A DNA stretch of 64,000 nucleotides from Phocaeicola plebeius (GCF_003437535.1 NZ_QSQT01000003.1:62001-126000); one strand, 5' to 3'; shown: positions 7,526-17,162, counted from the first letter of the stretch. Program-made: numbers and translations. Notes: generated from the sequence alone by a model not told the origin.

Positions 7526-8692
7526 ATGGACAGATTACAAGATAGATTCAGTAAGCTACTTCAGGAAGTAAGTACCGATTTTCATCGCTACATGTATCAT
7601 CAGATTAATTGGAATAATCGCATGATAGGATTGACCGGTCCGAGAGGAGTAGGAAAGACCATGCTTATTCTTCAGTACTTAAAGGAGAATTTGCCGCGCG
7701 AAAATTCCCTGTATGTAACAGCCGAAGACTTTTATTTCGTTGAACATCGTTTGTTGGATTTGGCGGACCTTTTTGTAAAACAGGGAGGAAAGCATCTGTT
7801 TATTGATGAAATACACCGCTACAAAGATTGGTCGAAAGAACTGAAACTGATGTACGATTATCATCCGGAATTGCAGATAGTATTTACCGGTTCTTCAGTA
7901 CTCGATATTCATAAAGGAGTAGCAGATTTAAGTCGTCGTGCTTCCATGTATCACATGCAAGGACTTTCTTTCCGTGAATACCTGAATATGTTTCATGGTT
8001 ATGACTTTCCTGCTTACTCATTGGATGACATATTGCAACTGAAAGTAACGATACCGGCAGGCTTTCGTCCGTTTCAGTATTTCTCTGACTATTTAAAACA
8101 AGGATATTATCCGTTTCCTAAAAACGATTATGAAAACCTGTTATTGCAGATAGTCAATGTATCCATAGAATCAGATATACCTCAATATGCAGGGATGAAC
8201 GTATCCACAGCCCGTAAGTTGAAGCAACTTTTAGCAGTTATCGCAAAGAGTGTACCGTTTAAGCCCAATATCAGTAGCTTGGCCTCTGTATTGAATGTGA
8301 GCCGGAACAGTGTAGCGGATTATTGTCTTTATATCGAAGAAGCAGGTATGATAGCACAACTTCGTGATGATACTGGTGGCATTCGTGGGTTGGGCAAAGT
8401 CAATAAAATTTATCTAGACAATACAAATTTGATTTATGCGCTTGGCAGAGAAGGGGTAGAAATCGGTAATGTACGCGAAACATTCTTTTTCAATCAATTG
8501 CGAGTAAATCAGGATGTCATTACTTCCTCGGTGTCCGACTTCAAGATAGACGGATATACTTTTGAAGTAGGCGGGCGAAAGAAGGGACAGAAGCAGATAG
8601 AAGGCATAGATAATGCTTTTGTCGTAAAAGATGATATAGAATATGGGCATGGTAATGTCATCCCTCTTTGGACTTTTGGGTTCAATTATTGA
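7526..8692 (+). CDS. AAA ATPase with C-terminal DUF4143-like nuclease-fold domain
   Basis: This is a 388-residue cytoplasmic protein. The start is ATG 7526 (MDRLQDRFSKL), just after the -7 box; an upstream TTG would overlap the promoter. Walker A is GPRGVGKT (residues ~36-43), Walker B is LFIDEI, and the sensor-like segment is IVFTGSSVLD. A winged-helix-like middle section (ASVLNVSRNSVADYCLYIEEAG) precedes the C-terminal DGYTFEVGGRKKGQKQI, typical of DUF4143 and reminiscent of a PD-(D/E)XK core. The cellular role of this very common family is not established. It sits between upxY and wzx, where upxZ is usual, and has its own promoter, so it may be an insertion into the operon. Confidence 0.85.
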   Translation: MDRLQDRFSKLLQEVSTDFHRYMYHQINWNNRMIGLTGPRGVGKTMLILQYLKENLPRENSLYVTAEDFYFVEHRLLDLADLFVKQGGKHLFIDEIHRYKDWSKELKLMYDYHPELQIVFTGSSVLDIHKGVADLSRRASMYHMQGLSFREYLNMFHGYDFPAYSLDDILQLKVTIPAGFRPFQYFSDYLKQGYYPFPKNDYENLLLQIVNVSIESDIPQYAGMNVSTARKLKQLLAVIAKSVPFKPNISSLASVLNVSRNSVADYCLYIEEAGMIAQLRDDTGGIRGLGKVNKIYLDNTNLIYALGREGVEIGNVRETFFFNQLRVNQDVITSSVSDFKIDGYTFEVGGRKKGQKQIEGIDNAFVVKDDIEYGHGNVIPLWTFGFNY

Positions 8693-8705
8693 TTCTTATT
8701 AGCTG

Positions 8706-10262
8706 ATGGATTCTCAACAAGAAAATACAAAACGTATTGCCAAAAACACGCTGATGCTGTATGTGCGGATGCTGTTTGGTATGCTGGTATCATTGTATAC
8801 TTCTCGTATAGTGTTGCAGGCTTTGGGCGTGGAAGATTACGGTATATACAATGTGGTAGGAGGTTTTGTGTCAATGTTTTCTATGGTTTCTTCTTCTTTG
8901 TCGTCAGCTGTAAGCCGTTTTTTGACTTTCGAGTTAGGGCGGAGTGATATGGAGCAGTTGAAGAAAGTGTTTTCTACTTCCCTTTGCATCCATTTGGTGT
9001 TGGCCGCTATTATATTATTGCTTGCCGAAAGTATAGGTGTTTGGTTTTTGAATACTCACATGACTATACCGGCAGAGCGTATTTATGCCGCTAACTGGGT
9101 ATTTCAGGCTTCTTTGGTTGCTTTTATGTTCGGTCTGTTTAGTGTGCCTTACCATGCTTCCATCGTAGCTCATGAGCGGATGACTGCTTTTGCCTACATC
9201 GGTATATTGGATATTATTCTGCGTTTATGCATTGTATTGTTTATTGCATATGCACCTTTCCGATTTGATCGTCTTATTGTATATTCCTTATTGTTAGTAG
9301 CAGTAGGTATTTCTATGCAGGCTATCTATTGGAACTATTGCCGCCGTCATTTCGAGGAATGTTGTTTTAGATTGAATTTTTATAAAGATTGTTGGAAGGC
9401 CATGAGTTCATTCGCAGGATGGAATTTTATTGGTTGTACGGCAGGACTTTTGAAGGATCAAGGAGTGAATGTGTTGTTGAATTTGTTTATTGGGCCTATA
9501 GTGAACGCAGCGCGAGGAATTGCCAATACCGTAAATAATGTATTATTTTCTTTTGCCGGTAATTTTATGACTGCTTTGAAGCCGCAAATTACCAAATCGT
9601 ATGCAGCCGGAAATTATGATTATATGTTTTCATTAGTAGAACGTGGTTCTCGTTACTCTTATTATATTTTGTTACTATTTACATTGCCTATGTTGTTTGA
9701 AACTGAGTTTATTCTTACTTTGTGGTTGAAAGACTATCCGGAACATACCGTTAATTTTGTTCGATTAGCATTGTTAATTACTATGTGTGATATACTTTCA
9801 AATACATTGATAAATCTACAATTAGCAACCGGAAAGATTCGTAACTATCAGCTGGCGGTAGGTGGTACGTTAATGATGAATTTTCCTCTTTCCTATATTT
9901 GCTTAAAAATGAATTTTCCTCCGGAATCAGTGTTGTTCGTAGCATTAGTAGTAGCGGTATGTTGTCTGTTATTACGCTTGTTGTTTCTTCGTAAGATGGT
10001 AGGGCTTTCTATGCGTCGCTATTTATATAATGTATGTGGCAATGTTGTAGTAGTTACAGTAGTAGCTTTACTTGTTCCCGCTGTTGTCTATATGCAAATG
10101 CCAAACAATGTGGCGCGTTTCTTTACTATATGTTTGCTTTCTGTGATATGTACAATGGTTTCCATTTATTTAATTGGATGTACTGCACATGAACGGAGTT
10201 TTATTCGGGAAAAGGCGATATCTGTCCACACAAAACTGTACAAAAAAATTGATATAAACTAA
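8706..10262 (+). CDS. wzx: Polysaccharide repeat-unit flippase, Wzx-like
   Basis: This 518-residue integral membrane protein of the MATE/MOP superfamily has about 12-14 hydrophobic segments along its length. The N-terminus (NTLMLYVRMLFGMLVSLYTSR, then VLQALGVEDYGIYNVVGG) is the classic Wzx/RfbX signature. It should flip the lipid-linked capsule repeat unit from cytoplasm to periplasm. It starts 13 bases after the ATPase stop and is followed 19 bases later by a glycosyltransferase, consistent with one operon. Its presence, with a separate polymerase and Wza/Wzc, defines a Wzx/Wzy-dependent locus. Confidence 0.92.
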   Translation: MDSQQENTKRIAKNTLMLYVRMLFGMLVSLYTSRIVLQALGVEDYGIYNVVGGFVSMFSMVSSSLSSAVSRFLTFELGRSDMEQLKKVFSTSLCIHLVLAAIILLLAESIGVWFLNTHMTIPAERIYAANWVFQASLVAFMFGLFSVPYHASIVAHERMTAFAYIGILDIILRLCIVLFIAYAPFRFDRLIVYSLLLVAVGISMQAIYWNYCRRHFEECCFRLNFYKDCWKAMSSFAGWNFIGCTAGLLKDQGVNVLLNLFIGPIVNAARGIANTVNNVLFSFAGNFMTALKPQITKSYAAGNYDYMFSLVERGSRYSYYILLLFTLPMLFETEFILTLWLKDYPEHTVNFVRLALLITMCDILSNTLINLQLATGKIRNYQLAVGGTLMMNFPLSYICLKMNFPPESVLFVALVVAVCCLLLRLLFLRKMVGLSMRRYLYNVCGNVVVVTVVALLVPAVVYMQMPNNVARFFTICLLSVICTMVSIYLIGCTAHERSFIREKAISVHTKLYKKIDIN

Positions 10263-10281
10263 ATTTCAACATCTACTTATT

Positions 10282-11256
10282 ATGTGTAAAGTATCAGTAA
10301 TAGTACCTATATATAATGTAGAAAAATATATAGAAAAGTGTGTTCGTTCTCTTTTTGAGCAAACATTTGATGATATAGAATATATTTTTGTAGATGACGC
10401 AACTCCGGATAATAGTATTGAAATTTTATCAGAATTGTTATCTGTTTACCCTAATAGAGCTATAAATTGTAAAATAATACATCATAAGGAGAATAAAGGT
10501 CTTACTGGAGCCAGAAATACAGGGATATCGGTAGCCAGTGGAATGTATATAATTCATTTTGACGGTGACGATTGGGCTGAAAAGACAATGATAGAGGATA
10601 TGTATAGTATGGCAGAAAGTCAAGGTGCTGATATAGTTCTTTGTGATTTTCGTATGATATATACAGATAAGATTGTTAATTATTATACTGTAGATTGGTC
10701 TGATGATAAAGTTAGTTCACTTCAAAATTACATTTGTTATCCTTGGAATGTAATATGGAATATGCTTGTAAAACATGATATTTATATGCAACATAAATTA
10801 AAATCATTGGAAGCAAATGCTGCTTATTGTGAAGATTTTAATTTGGCTGTAAAATTATTGCTCCATGCTAATAAGATTATTCATTTGAGCAAAATATTAT
10901 ATAATTATAATAGATTAAATATATCATCTATTATGCATAATTTGAATGAAAAAACAATGAATGATGAACAAGTTATGTATTTGGATGTAATTGATTATTT
11001 TAAAAAAGAAGGAGTGTATCAATATTATAAGAAACAGCTGTGTTGGAGGATCTTAAAAAGTAAGCAGGAATGGGTATTAAGCACCTCTACATATAATAAG
11101 TTTCTTGATTTGTATCCTGAAAGCCATAATTATATTTTGTCGTGTCCATTTTTGAATATAAAATTGAAAATTATGATGTGGTGTTTAGTTCATCATGTAG
11201 GTGTTATTTCTAAGTTTATGTTGTTATTGAGATATTTAAAAAATAGAAATCTATAA
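10282..11256 (+). CDS. Glycosyltransferase family 2
   Basis: This is a 324-residue cytoplasmic or membrane-associated GT-A enzyme. The N-terminal KVSVIVPIYNVEKYIEKCVR, the nucleotide-binding VDDATPDNS, GLTGARNTGI, and the metal-binding region HFDGDDWAE (DxD) are standard GT2 features. It should add one sugar to the lipid-linked repeat unit; donor and acceptor cannot be read from sequence. The gene and the next one are strikingly AT-rich compared with flanking genes, with frequent ATA, AAT and TTA codons, which suggests recent acquisition as a cassette. Its paralogue at 16,168 has a very similar N-terminus. Confidence 0.9.
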   Translation: MCKVSVIVPIYNVEKYIEKCVRSLFEQTFDDIEYIFVDDATPDNSIEILSELLSVYPNRAINCKIIHHKENKGLTGARNTGISVASGMYIIHFDGDDWAEKTMIEDMYSMAESQGADIVLCDFRMIYTDKIVNYYTVDWSDDKVSSLQNYICYPWNVIWNMLVKHDIYMQHKLKSLEANAAYCEDFNLAVKLLLHANKIIHLSKILYNYNRLNISSIMHNLNEKTMNDEQVMYLDVIDYFKKEGVYQYYKKQLCWRILKSKQEWVLSTSTYNKFLDLYPESHNYILSCPFLNIKLKIMMWCLVHHVGVISKFMLLLRYLKNRNL

Positions 11257-11265
11257 TTTAAATTT

Positions 11266-12243
11266 ATGAATGCGACGCAAAAGAAAAAACAATTAATGGA
11301 TACAATTACAAAAGTATTGACTCCTCTCATTGATAACGATTATGTATATTTAGATTTACCATATTATAATAATTTGGGAGATGTTTTAATATGGGAAGGA
11401 ACTAAGTGTTTTTTGCAAACTTTACCATATAAATGTTTGTATGCAAGTGATATATATTTTTATATACCACGAAAATTACATAAAGATGTGATAATTTTGT
11501 TTCAGGGTGGAGGAAATTTAGGGGATTTGTATAGAGAGCATTCTTGTTTTAGGAGAAAAATAATAGAGTCTTATCCTGAAAATAAAGTGATTATTCTTCC
11601 TCAAAGTATATACTACGACGATAGTAGTTTGATGAAAGAGGATATTGCATTTTATGCAAAACATTTAAATGTCATAATATGTGCAAGGGACAAATATTCA
11701 TATCAATTTTTGAAAGATCGCTTTCAAAATGAAATTAAGCTTGTTCCAGATATGGCATTTTTTATTGATTTAAAAAAATATAAAATACCTCAATCTGAAG
11801 ATAGAGTGTTATATTTAAGAAGGAAAGATAAAGAATTAAGTAATAAAAATTGTTCTGAGATTTCTCCGGTTGCTGAATTACATGATTGGCCAACTATTGA
11901 ATGCAAAGAGAAAAAATATGAATATATAGATAAGCTTTTTTATCCTATAAAATTTTTGTGTTGGTTATTTGGTATGAAATATAGGAAATTAGCAGAAGAT
12001 TATAAAAGGGATAAGTTTTATAGGCCTTCTTATGTTCAGACAGGTATTAATTTTATCAGTAAATATTCTATAGTGTATACAACCCGACTTCATGCGTTGA
12101 TTTTATCTGTGCTTTTAAATAAAAAAATATTTTTGATTGATAATTCAACGGGTAAGCTTTGTAACTTTTATGATACATGGTTGTCAGATTTTGATAATAT
12201 CATTGTGAAAAATAGACAAAATTTGATAACCCCTTCAAGATGA
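11266..12243 (+). CDS. Polysaccharide pyruvyl transferase family protein
   Basis: This 325-residue protein belongs to the family that transfers pyruvate from PEP to a sugar of the growing polysaccharide, giving it negative charge. Family features are LPYYNNLGDVLIWEG near the N-terminus, LFQGGGNLGDLY, VILPQSIYYDD, and VYTTRLHALILSVLLNKKIF in the C-terminal half. It is AT-rich like the preceding glycosyltransferase, with a 9-base gap. The stop may be premature: the +1 frame stays open for 26 codons past it (12,239-12,319, beginning DDVLLNSQNTLAYAVL), which could be a displaced C-terminus. Confidence 0.88.
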   Translation: MNATQKKKQLMDTITKVLTPLIDNDYVYLDLPYYNNLGDVLIWEGTKCFLQTLPYKCLYASDIYFYIPRKLHKDVIILFQGGGNLGDLYREHSCFRRKIIESYPENKVIILPQSIYYDDSSLMKEDIAFYAKHLNVIICARDKYSYQFLKDRFQNEIKLVPDMAFFIDLKKYKIPQSEDRVLYLRRKDKELSNKNCSEISPVAELHDWPTIECKEKKYEYIDKLFYPIKFLCWLFGMKYRKLAEDYKRDKFYRPSYVQTGINFISKYSIVYTTRLHALILSVLLNKKIFLIDNSTGKLCNFYDTWLSDFDNIIVKNRQNLITPSR

Positions 12244-12370
12244 TGTATTACTAAACTCACAAAATACACTTGCTTATGCTGTGTTAAAATATTTAATGAA
12301 TGGTGTGATGGAGAAATGAGATATATTAATGTCTAATGTATGTGATTAAATATTTCTTTACGGAAACTTT

Positions 12371-13372
12371 ATGTCTTTTATTTCTATTATTATTCCGGTA
12401 TATAATGTGGAAGCATATTTAGAAGAATGTGTGGAAAGTGTATTGGCACAAACTTTTAAAGATGTGGAGATATTGTTAATCGATGATGGAAGTACAGATA
12501 CGTCAGGATATTTGTGTGAGGATATAGCTTTAACAGATAGTCGGATAAAAGTATTTCATAAGCTCAATGGAGGTTTATCTTCTGCCCGTAACTATGGTAT
12601 GGATAGAGCTTCGGGTAAATATATCATATTCCTTGATTCGGATGATTATTGGGAGAAGAGTGATGCTCTATTTTTATTGGTTGAAAAAGTGGAGAAGGAA
12701 AATTTAGATGTAGTACGTGGAGAGTATGTAGATGTAGATGGGGTAGGAAATAGATTGAAGACTCCTGATTTATCGGCAGAAAAACTGAAAGATAAAGTAT
12801 TTGGTTCGTATGAAATGGTGAAAGATGTGATTAATGGTAGATTTTTTTCTTGGTTGTTCCTATTTAGAAGATCAGCTATTGAAAACCTACGTTTTGATGA
12901 AAGCCGGAAGTTTCAAGAAGATATAGATTTTGCAATTAGAGTATTTAGCAAGAATCAGAGATGTGGTTATCTTCCTGTTCAGTTTTATGCCTATAGACAA
13001 CGTGAAAATTCCATCATGTCTACTCCACGTATCAGTAATCTTGAAAATTCGTTTTCTCTTTGTGATGTATTCCATGAATATGCATATAAGGTAGAAGACA
13101 AAAGACTGACTCCTTATTATTTGTATAGAGGGATTATGATGTATTATTGGACGCTGGAAACAGTTGCAAGTGATTTGTATATTTCTCAATATAAAGTAAT
13201 TGAAAAAGAGTTATCTTTAAAACAATTGAGATGTAAAGTCCATAAATGGATAGAGAAAGTTCCAGAGGCTCATTTTCCGATTCATTTATATGTTTCACCT
13301 CATATCGGAGTACTTTTGTTCAGATTGCGTTGGTGGGGAGGACGGGTTTTACGCACACTAAAAATGAAGTGA
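12371..13372 (+). CDS. Glycosyltransferase family 2
   Basis: This is a 333-residue GT2 enzyme with the N-terminal FISIIIPVYNVEAYLEECVE, LIDDGSTDTSG, GLSSARNYGMD and the DxD-type FLDSDDYWEK. It is presumed to transfer one sugar in capsule repeat-unit assembly on the cytoplasmic face. The 127 bases before it hold no independent gene apart from the possible displaced end of the pyruvyl transferase. The next gene starts one base after its stop, so the two are translationally linked. Confidence 0.9.
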   Translation: MSFISIIIPVYNVEAYLEECVESVLAQTFKDVEILLIDDGSTDTSGYLCEDIALTDSRIKVFHKLNGGLSSARNYGMDRASGKYIIFLDSDDYWEKSDALFLLVEKVEKENLDVVRGEYVDVDGVGNRLKTPDLSAEKLKDKVFGSYEMVKDVINGRFFSWLFLFRRSAIENLRFDESRKFQEDIDFAIRVFSKNQRCGYLPVQFYAYRQRENSIMSTPRISNLENSFSLCDVFHEYAYKVEDKRLTPYYLYRGIMMYYWTLETVASDLYISQYKVIEKELSLKQLRCKVHKWIEKVPEAHFPIHLYVSPHIGVLLFRLRWWGGRVLRTLKMK

Positions 13373-13373
13373 A

Positions 13374-14339
13374 ATGAATTATACAGCTGTTATCCGTACA
13401 TTAGGGAAAGCCGGAGAGAAATACCAGACTTTATTGGAGTCTTTGGATAGGCAGACTATTCAACCGTCGAAGATTTTAGTATATATAGCCGAAGGTTATG
13501 CTATTCCTAAAGAGACAATCGGAAAAGAACAATATATCTATGTAAGGAAAGGAATGGTAGCCCAGCGGGCTTTACCATATCAGGAAGTAGATACAGAATA
13601 TATCTTATTCTTGGACGATGATGTGTATTTGCCGGAGACTGCTGTGGCACAATTGTATCAGTATTTGATAGACAATAAGGCAGATGTAATTTCCCCGGAT
13701 GTATTTCCGAATGCGGAACGTTCTATATGGGGGAAATGGATGATGAGGCTTTCTGGGAGGATGATAGACAGAAAGGATGATGGAAAGTGGGGGTATAAAG
13801 TAATGCGTAATTCCGGTTATTCGTATAATGGAAATCCTAAGCACGGAGTATATTTATCACAGACCAATGCCGGACCTTGTTTCTTCTGCAAAAAGGAGGA
13901 TTTCCTGAAGATTCATTTTGAGGAGGAACTTTGGATGGATCAGATGAAATATGCTTTGGGAGATGATCAGGTGATGTTTTATAAAATGTATTGTATGGGA
14001 TTGAAGCAGTTGACCTGGTTTCATAGTGGAATAAAGCATTTGGATGCAGGAACAGCGATGGTGAGTGAAGAAAAAGAAAAAATGCTGATTTATTCTGATT
14101 TTCGCTTTAAGACTATTTTTTGGCATCGTTTTATCTATTTATCGGATGAGGAATGGTTAAGCCGTTCGTGGAGTATGTTGTGTATAGGTTATACTTTAGG
14201 ATTTGCCTTATTCGTTTCCTTGGTAAAGGGGCGGCTTGATATATTCAAGTTGAAGCTGAAAGCGATGAAAGATGCAGTAAGTTTTATAAAAAGTGAGGAA
14301 TATCATATTTTATCGTTGATTAAAAAGAATGTAAGATGA
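13374..14339 (+). CDS. Glycosyltransferase, GT2-like (GT-A fold)
   Basis: This 321-residue enzyme starts NYTAVIRTLGKAGEKYQTLL, a divergent version of the GT2 opening. The catalytic-region acid cluster is EYILFLDDDVYLPE, and a later DQMKYALGDDQVMFYKMY carries the ED/DD-type motif. Hydrophobic residues near the C-terminus (LCIGYTLGFALFVSLV) suggest a membrane anchor. Its substrate is unknown. It starts one base after the previous stop and overlaps the next gene by 4 bases (ATGA), indicating tight coupling. Confidence 0.85.
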   Translation: MNYTAVIRTLGKAGEKYQTLLESLDRQTIQPSKILVYIAEGYAIPKETIGKEQYIYVRKGMVAQRALPYQEVDTEYILFLDDDVYLPETAVAQLYQYLIDNKADVISPDVFPNAERSIWGKWMMRLSGRMIDRKDDGKWGYKVMRNSGYSYNGNPKHGVYLSQTNAGPCFFCKKEDFLKIHFEEELWMDQMKYALGDDQVMFYKMYCMGLKQLTWFHSGIKHLDAGTAMVSEEKEKMLIYSDFRFKTIFWHRFIYLSDEEWLSRSWSMLCIGYTLGFALFVSLVKGRLDIFKLKLKAMKDAVSFIKSEEYHILSLIKKNVR

Positions 14340-15274
14340 AAACAGTTCCTATAGCTTTTGCTTTTGACAATAATTTAGTCTTTCCTGCCTGTGTCTGTCT
14401 GTCCTCTTTACTGATGAATGCAAAAGATGATACTTTTTATGATATTTTTATTTTGCATTCTTCGAAGGTCGATTTGAATAAAGAACAATTGGCTGAGTTA
14501 CTGAAACAATTCAGTCGTTGTCGGATTCAGTATCGTGTGGTAGATGATACATTCGATCAGTCGTTTGAAATAAGGGGAATCACAGCAGCTACTTATTACC
14601 GTTTACTGATACCAGAGTTGATACCAGAGTACGACAAGGTGATTTATGCGGATGTGGATATTATATTCCGAATGGATTTATCGGAATTGTACGAAACGGA
14701 GATAGGAAATAATTATATTGCTGCTACTCGTGAGTTGGGTATGAACTTGACGGAAGACGGACAGAAGTATATACATTCGATGCCGGAGTTGAATGTGGGC
14801 AGTTATATTCAGGCTGGCTTTATCGTAATGAATAATAAGGCTATCCTAAAAGATAATGTGCATGTACAGTTCAAAGAATGGAGTAATAAGAAACTGAAAT
14901 TTCAAGATCAAGATATACTGAATGTGGTTTGTAGAGGCAGAATCTATTATTTATCATTGGAATATAATATGACAGATTATTCCTATATGTTTGCGATGAG
15001 AAAACGTTCTGTCATCAAGGAACTGTTTTCCGATGCAGAGATAGAGTATGCTTTGAAGCAGGGCAATATTCATTATAATGGACATAAGCCATGGAAGAAG
15101 TACAGTGTCAATTTCGACATTTGGTGGGAGTATTACCGGAAGTCTCCTTTCTTTGATCAGAAATTCTATTTTGAGTTCTTCTATACACGTTTGAATGAAC
15201 TGGATCAGCTTTCGCTTTGGAAGCGGATAAAGATTCTGATTCGTTATTTTGTGTATGGAAAAAGAGAGATTTAA
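14336..15274 (+). CDS. Glycosyltransferase family 8
   Basis: This 312-residue member of GT8 (lipopolysaccharide glucosyl/galactosyltransferase-like, retaining) has the following features: IAFAFDNNLVFPACVCLSSL at the N-terminus, the metal-binding DxD in VIYADVDIIFRMDLSELYE, GYIQAGFIVMN-like SYIQAGFIVMNNK, the FQDQDILNVV motif, and HYNGHKPWKK, where the late histidine of GT8 sits. It probably adds a hexose with retention of configuration. The start overlaps the preceding stop by 4 bases. Confidence 0.92.
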   Translation: MKTVPIAFAFDNNLVFPACVCLSSLLMNAKDDTFYDIFILHSSKVDLNKEQLAELLKQFSRCRIQYRVVDDTFDQSFEIRGITAATYYRLLIPELIPEYDKVIYADVDIIFRMDLSELYETEIGNNYIAATRELGMNLTEDGQKYIHSMPELNVGSYIQAGFIVMNNKAILKDNVHVQFKEWSNKKLKFQDQDILNVVCRGRIYYLSLEYNMTDYSYMFAMRKRSVIKELFSDAEIEYALKQGNIHYNGHKPWKKYSVNFDIWWEYYRKSPFFDQKFYFEFFYTRLNELDQLSLWKRIKILIRYFVYGKREI

Positions 15275-15288
15275 AGGTCGTTAATACA

Positions 15289-16161
15289 ATGGAGATAATA
15301 GTTAATATGGCCTGTGGCCTTGCCAACCGGATGTTTCAGTACAGTTACTATCTGTTTCTGAAGAAGCAGGGATATGAGGTAGCTGTTGATTTTTATCGTT
15401 CGGCTAAGCTGGCACACGAAAAGGTGGAATGGAATGCGGTCTTTCCTCACGCTGAAATCAGGCAGGCTTCCCGTTTGAAAGTCTTTCTGTGGGGAGGAGG
15501 AGCCGATATTTGCTCTAAGGTACGTCGCAAGTATTTCCCCTCGTCTACGAAGGTAAGGACGACTACAGGGGCTTTTGATGCTTCCTTACCAGATAATACG
15601 GCTAAAAATCAATATATCATCGGAGTTTTTTTGAATGCAGCTGTAGTAGAGGCTGTAGGAGATGAAGTAAAAGCCTGTTTCTCTTTTCTGCCTTTTGCGG
15701 ATGAAAAGAATCTTCGCATCGAAAAGGAAATAGAAGCATGCGAATCGGTGGCTATCCATGTGCGGAAAGGAAAAGATTACCAGAGCCGCATCTGGTATCA
15801 GCATACTTGTCCGATGGAATATTACCGGAAAGCCATTGCTCGGATGAAAGAGAAGGTGCGGCATCCTAAATTCTATGTCTTCACTGATAATGCGGAGTGG
15901 GTAAAGGAGAATTTTCAAGGAATAGAATATACGTTAGTAGAGGGTAATCCTGCCGATGGATATGGCAGTCATTTTGATATGCAACTGATGAGCTTGTGCA
16001 AGCATAATATTATCTCGAACAGTACGTATAGCTGGTGGAGTGCCTTTCTGAACTGCAATCCGGAGAAGGTGGTGATTGCTCCGGAAGTGTGGTTTAATCC
16101 GGATTCCTGCAATGAATTTAAGTCGGACAAAGCTCTGTGTAAGGGGTGGATTGCATTATAA
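15289..16161 (+). CDS. Glycosyltransferase family 11 (alpha-1,2-fucosyltransferase-like)
   Basis: This is a 290-residue enzyme. The start is ATG 15,289 (MEIIVNMACGLANRMFQYSY); an earlier in-frame ATG would overlap the GT8 gene extensively. The GDP-fucose binding motif of the family (HxRRGD) appears as VAIHVRKGKDYQ. Other GT11 features are KFYVFTDNAEWVKENF and NIISNSTYSWWSAFLN. Alpha-1,2-fucosylation of capsule sugars is known in Bacteroides and would make the surface resemble host glycans, but no GDP-fucose synthesis genes are in the window. Confidence 0.92.
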   Translation: MEIIVNMACGLANRMFQYSYYLFLKKQGYEVAVDFYRSAKLAHEKVEWNAVFPHAEIRQASRLKVFLWGGGADICSKVRRKYFPSSTKVRTTTGAFDASLPDNTAKNQYIIGVFLNAAVVEAVGDEVKACFSFLPFADEKNLRIEKEIEACESVAIHVRKGKDYQSRIWYQHTCPMEYYRKAIARMKEKVRHPKFYVFTDNAEWVKENFQGIEYTLVEGNPADGYGSHFDMQLMSLCKHNIISNSTYSWWSAFLNCNPEKVVIAPEVWFNPDSCNEFKSDKALCKGWIAL

Positions 16162-16167
16162 AGAAAG

Positions 16168-17148
16168 ATGAGCTATAAGGTTTCGGTCATTATCCCTATT
16201 TATGGGGTGGAGAAGTTTATCGGACGGTGTGCGAAAACACTGATGCAACAGACATTGAAGGAGGTGGAGTATATCTTTGTCAATGATGCGACTCCTGACT
16301 GTAGTATGAAAGTGCTTCAGGAGGTGCTCGCTCGTTATCCGGAGAGACAGAATAGTGTGGTAGTTGCAGTACATGAAACGAATAAAGGACTGCCGGCTGC
16401 CCGGAATACCGGATTACAGATGGCGCAGGGGGAGTATATTTTTCATTGCGACAGTGATGACTTTGTAGAACCTGATATGCTGGAAACCTTGTACACGGAA
16501 GCTGTTATGCATCGGGCTGATATTGTATGGTGCGACTGGTTTTTGTCTTTCGAAAAGAACGAACGTTATATGAAACAGCCTTCTTTTGATACTGCGCTGG
16601 AAGCGTTGAAAACCATGTTGAGCGGAGGAATGAAGTATAATGTATGGAATAAATTGGTAAGGCGTAGTCTTTATGCTGATTATCAGGTATCCTTTCCTGC
16701 CGGATATGGGATGGGAGAGGACATGACGATGCTGCTGCTGTTTGCCCATGCCGGACGAGTGGCTTATGTGCCCAAGGCTTTTTATCATTATGTCAAACTG
16801 AATACAGGGGCGATGAGTAATGTGTATTCTGACAGGCATAAGGAGGAACTGAAATACAATGTAAATAGAACGGCAGAGTGCTTGACTAAAATATATGGAA
16901 ACACATTGGAAAAAGAGATTGCATTTCTGAAGTTGGAAGCTAAGTTTCCTTTTCTTCTGATGGGAGATACACGATTGTATCGTCTGTGGAAAGAATGGTA
17001 TCCCGAAGCCAACCGGTATATTTTACAGAATCGTGGAATTTCGGCACGTAGCCGATGGTTGCAGTGGTGTGCCTGGAAGAATCTGTTTGGGTTGGTGTGG
17101 ATATACAATCAGTTGTTTCATTGGGCATATAAGATATTGTATAGATAA
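16168..17148 (+). CDS. Glycosyltransferase family 2
   Basis: This 326-residue GT2 has KVSVIIPIYGVEKFIGRCAK, VNDATPDCSMK, GLPAARNTGLQ and the DxD-type FHCDSDDFVEPDMLE. It is closely related in its N-terminal half to the enzyme at 10,282, but its base composition is near the locus average rather than AT-rich. This suggests either an old duplication or independent acquisition. It begins 6 bases after the fucosyltransferase stop. Donor sugar is unknown. Confidence 0.9.
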   Translation: MSYKVSVIIPIYGVEKFIGRCAKTLMQQTLKEVEYIFVNDATPDCSMKVLQEVLARYPERQNSVVVAVHETNKGLPAARNTGLQMAQGEYIFHCDSDDFVEPDMLETLYTEAVMHRADIVWCDWFLSFEKNERYMKQPSFDTALEALKTMLSGGMKYNVWNKLVRRSLYADYQVSFPAGYGMGEDMTMLLLFAHAGRVAYVPKAFYHYVKLNTGAMSNVYSDRHKEELKYNVNRTAECLTKIYGNTLEKEIAFLKLEAKFPFLLMGDTRLYRLWKEWYPEANRYILQNRGISARSRWLQWCAWKNLFGLVWIYNQLFHWAYKILYR

Positions 17149-17162
17149 AGAAGATAAAATAT

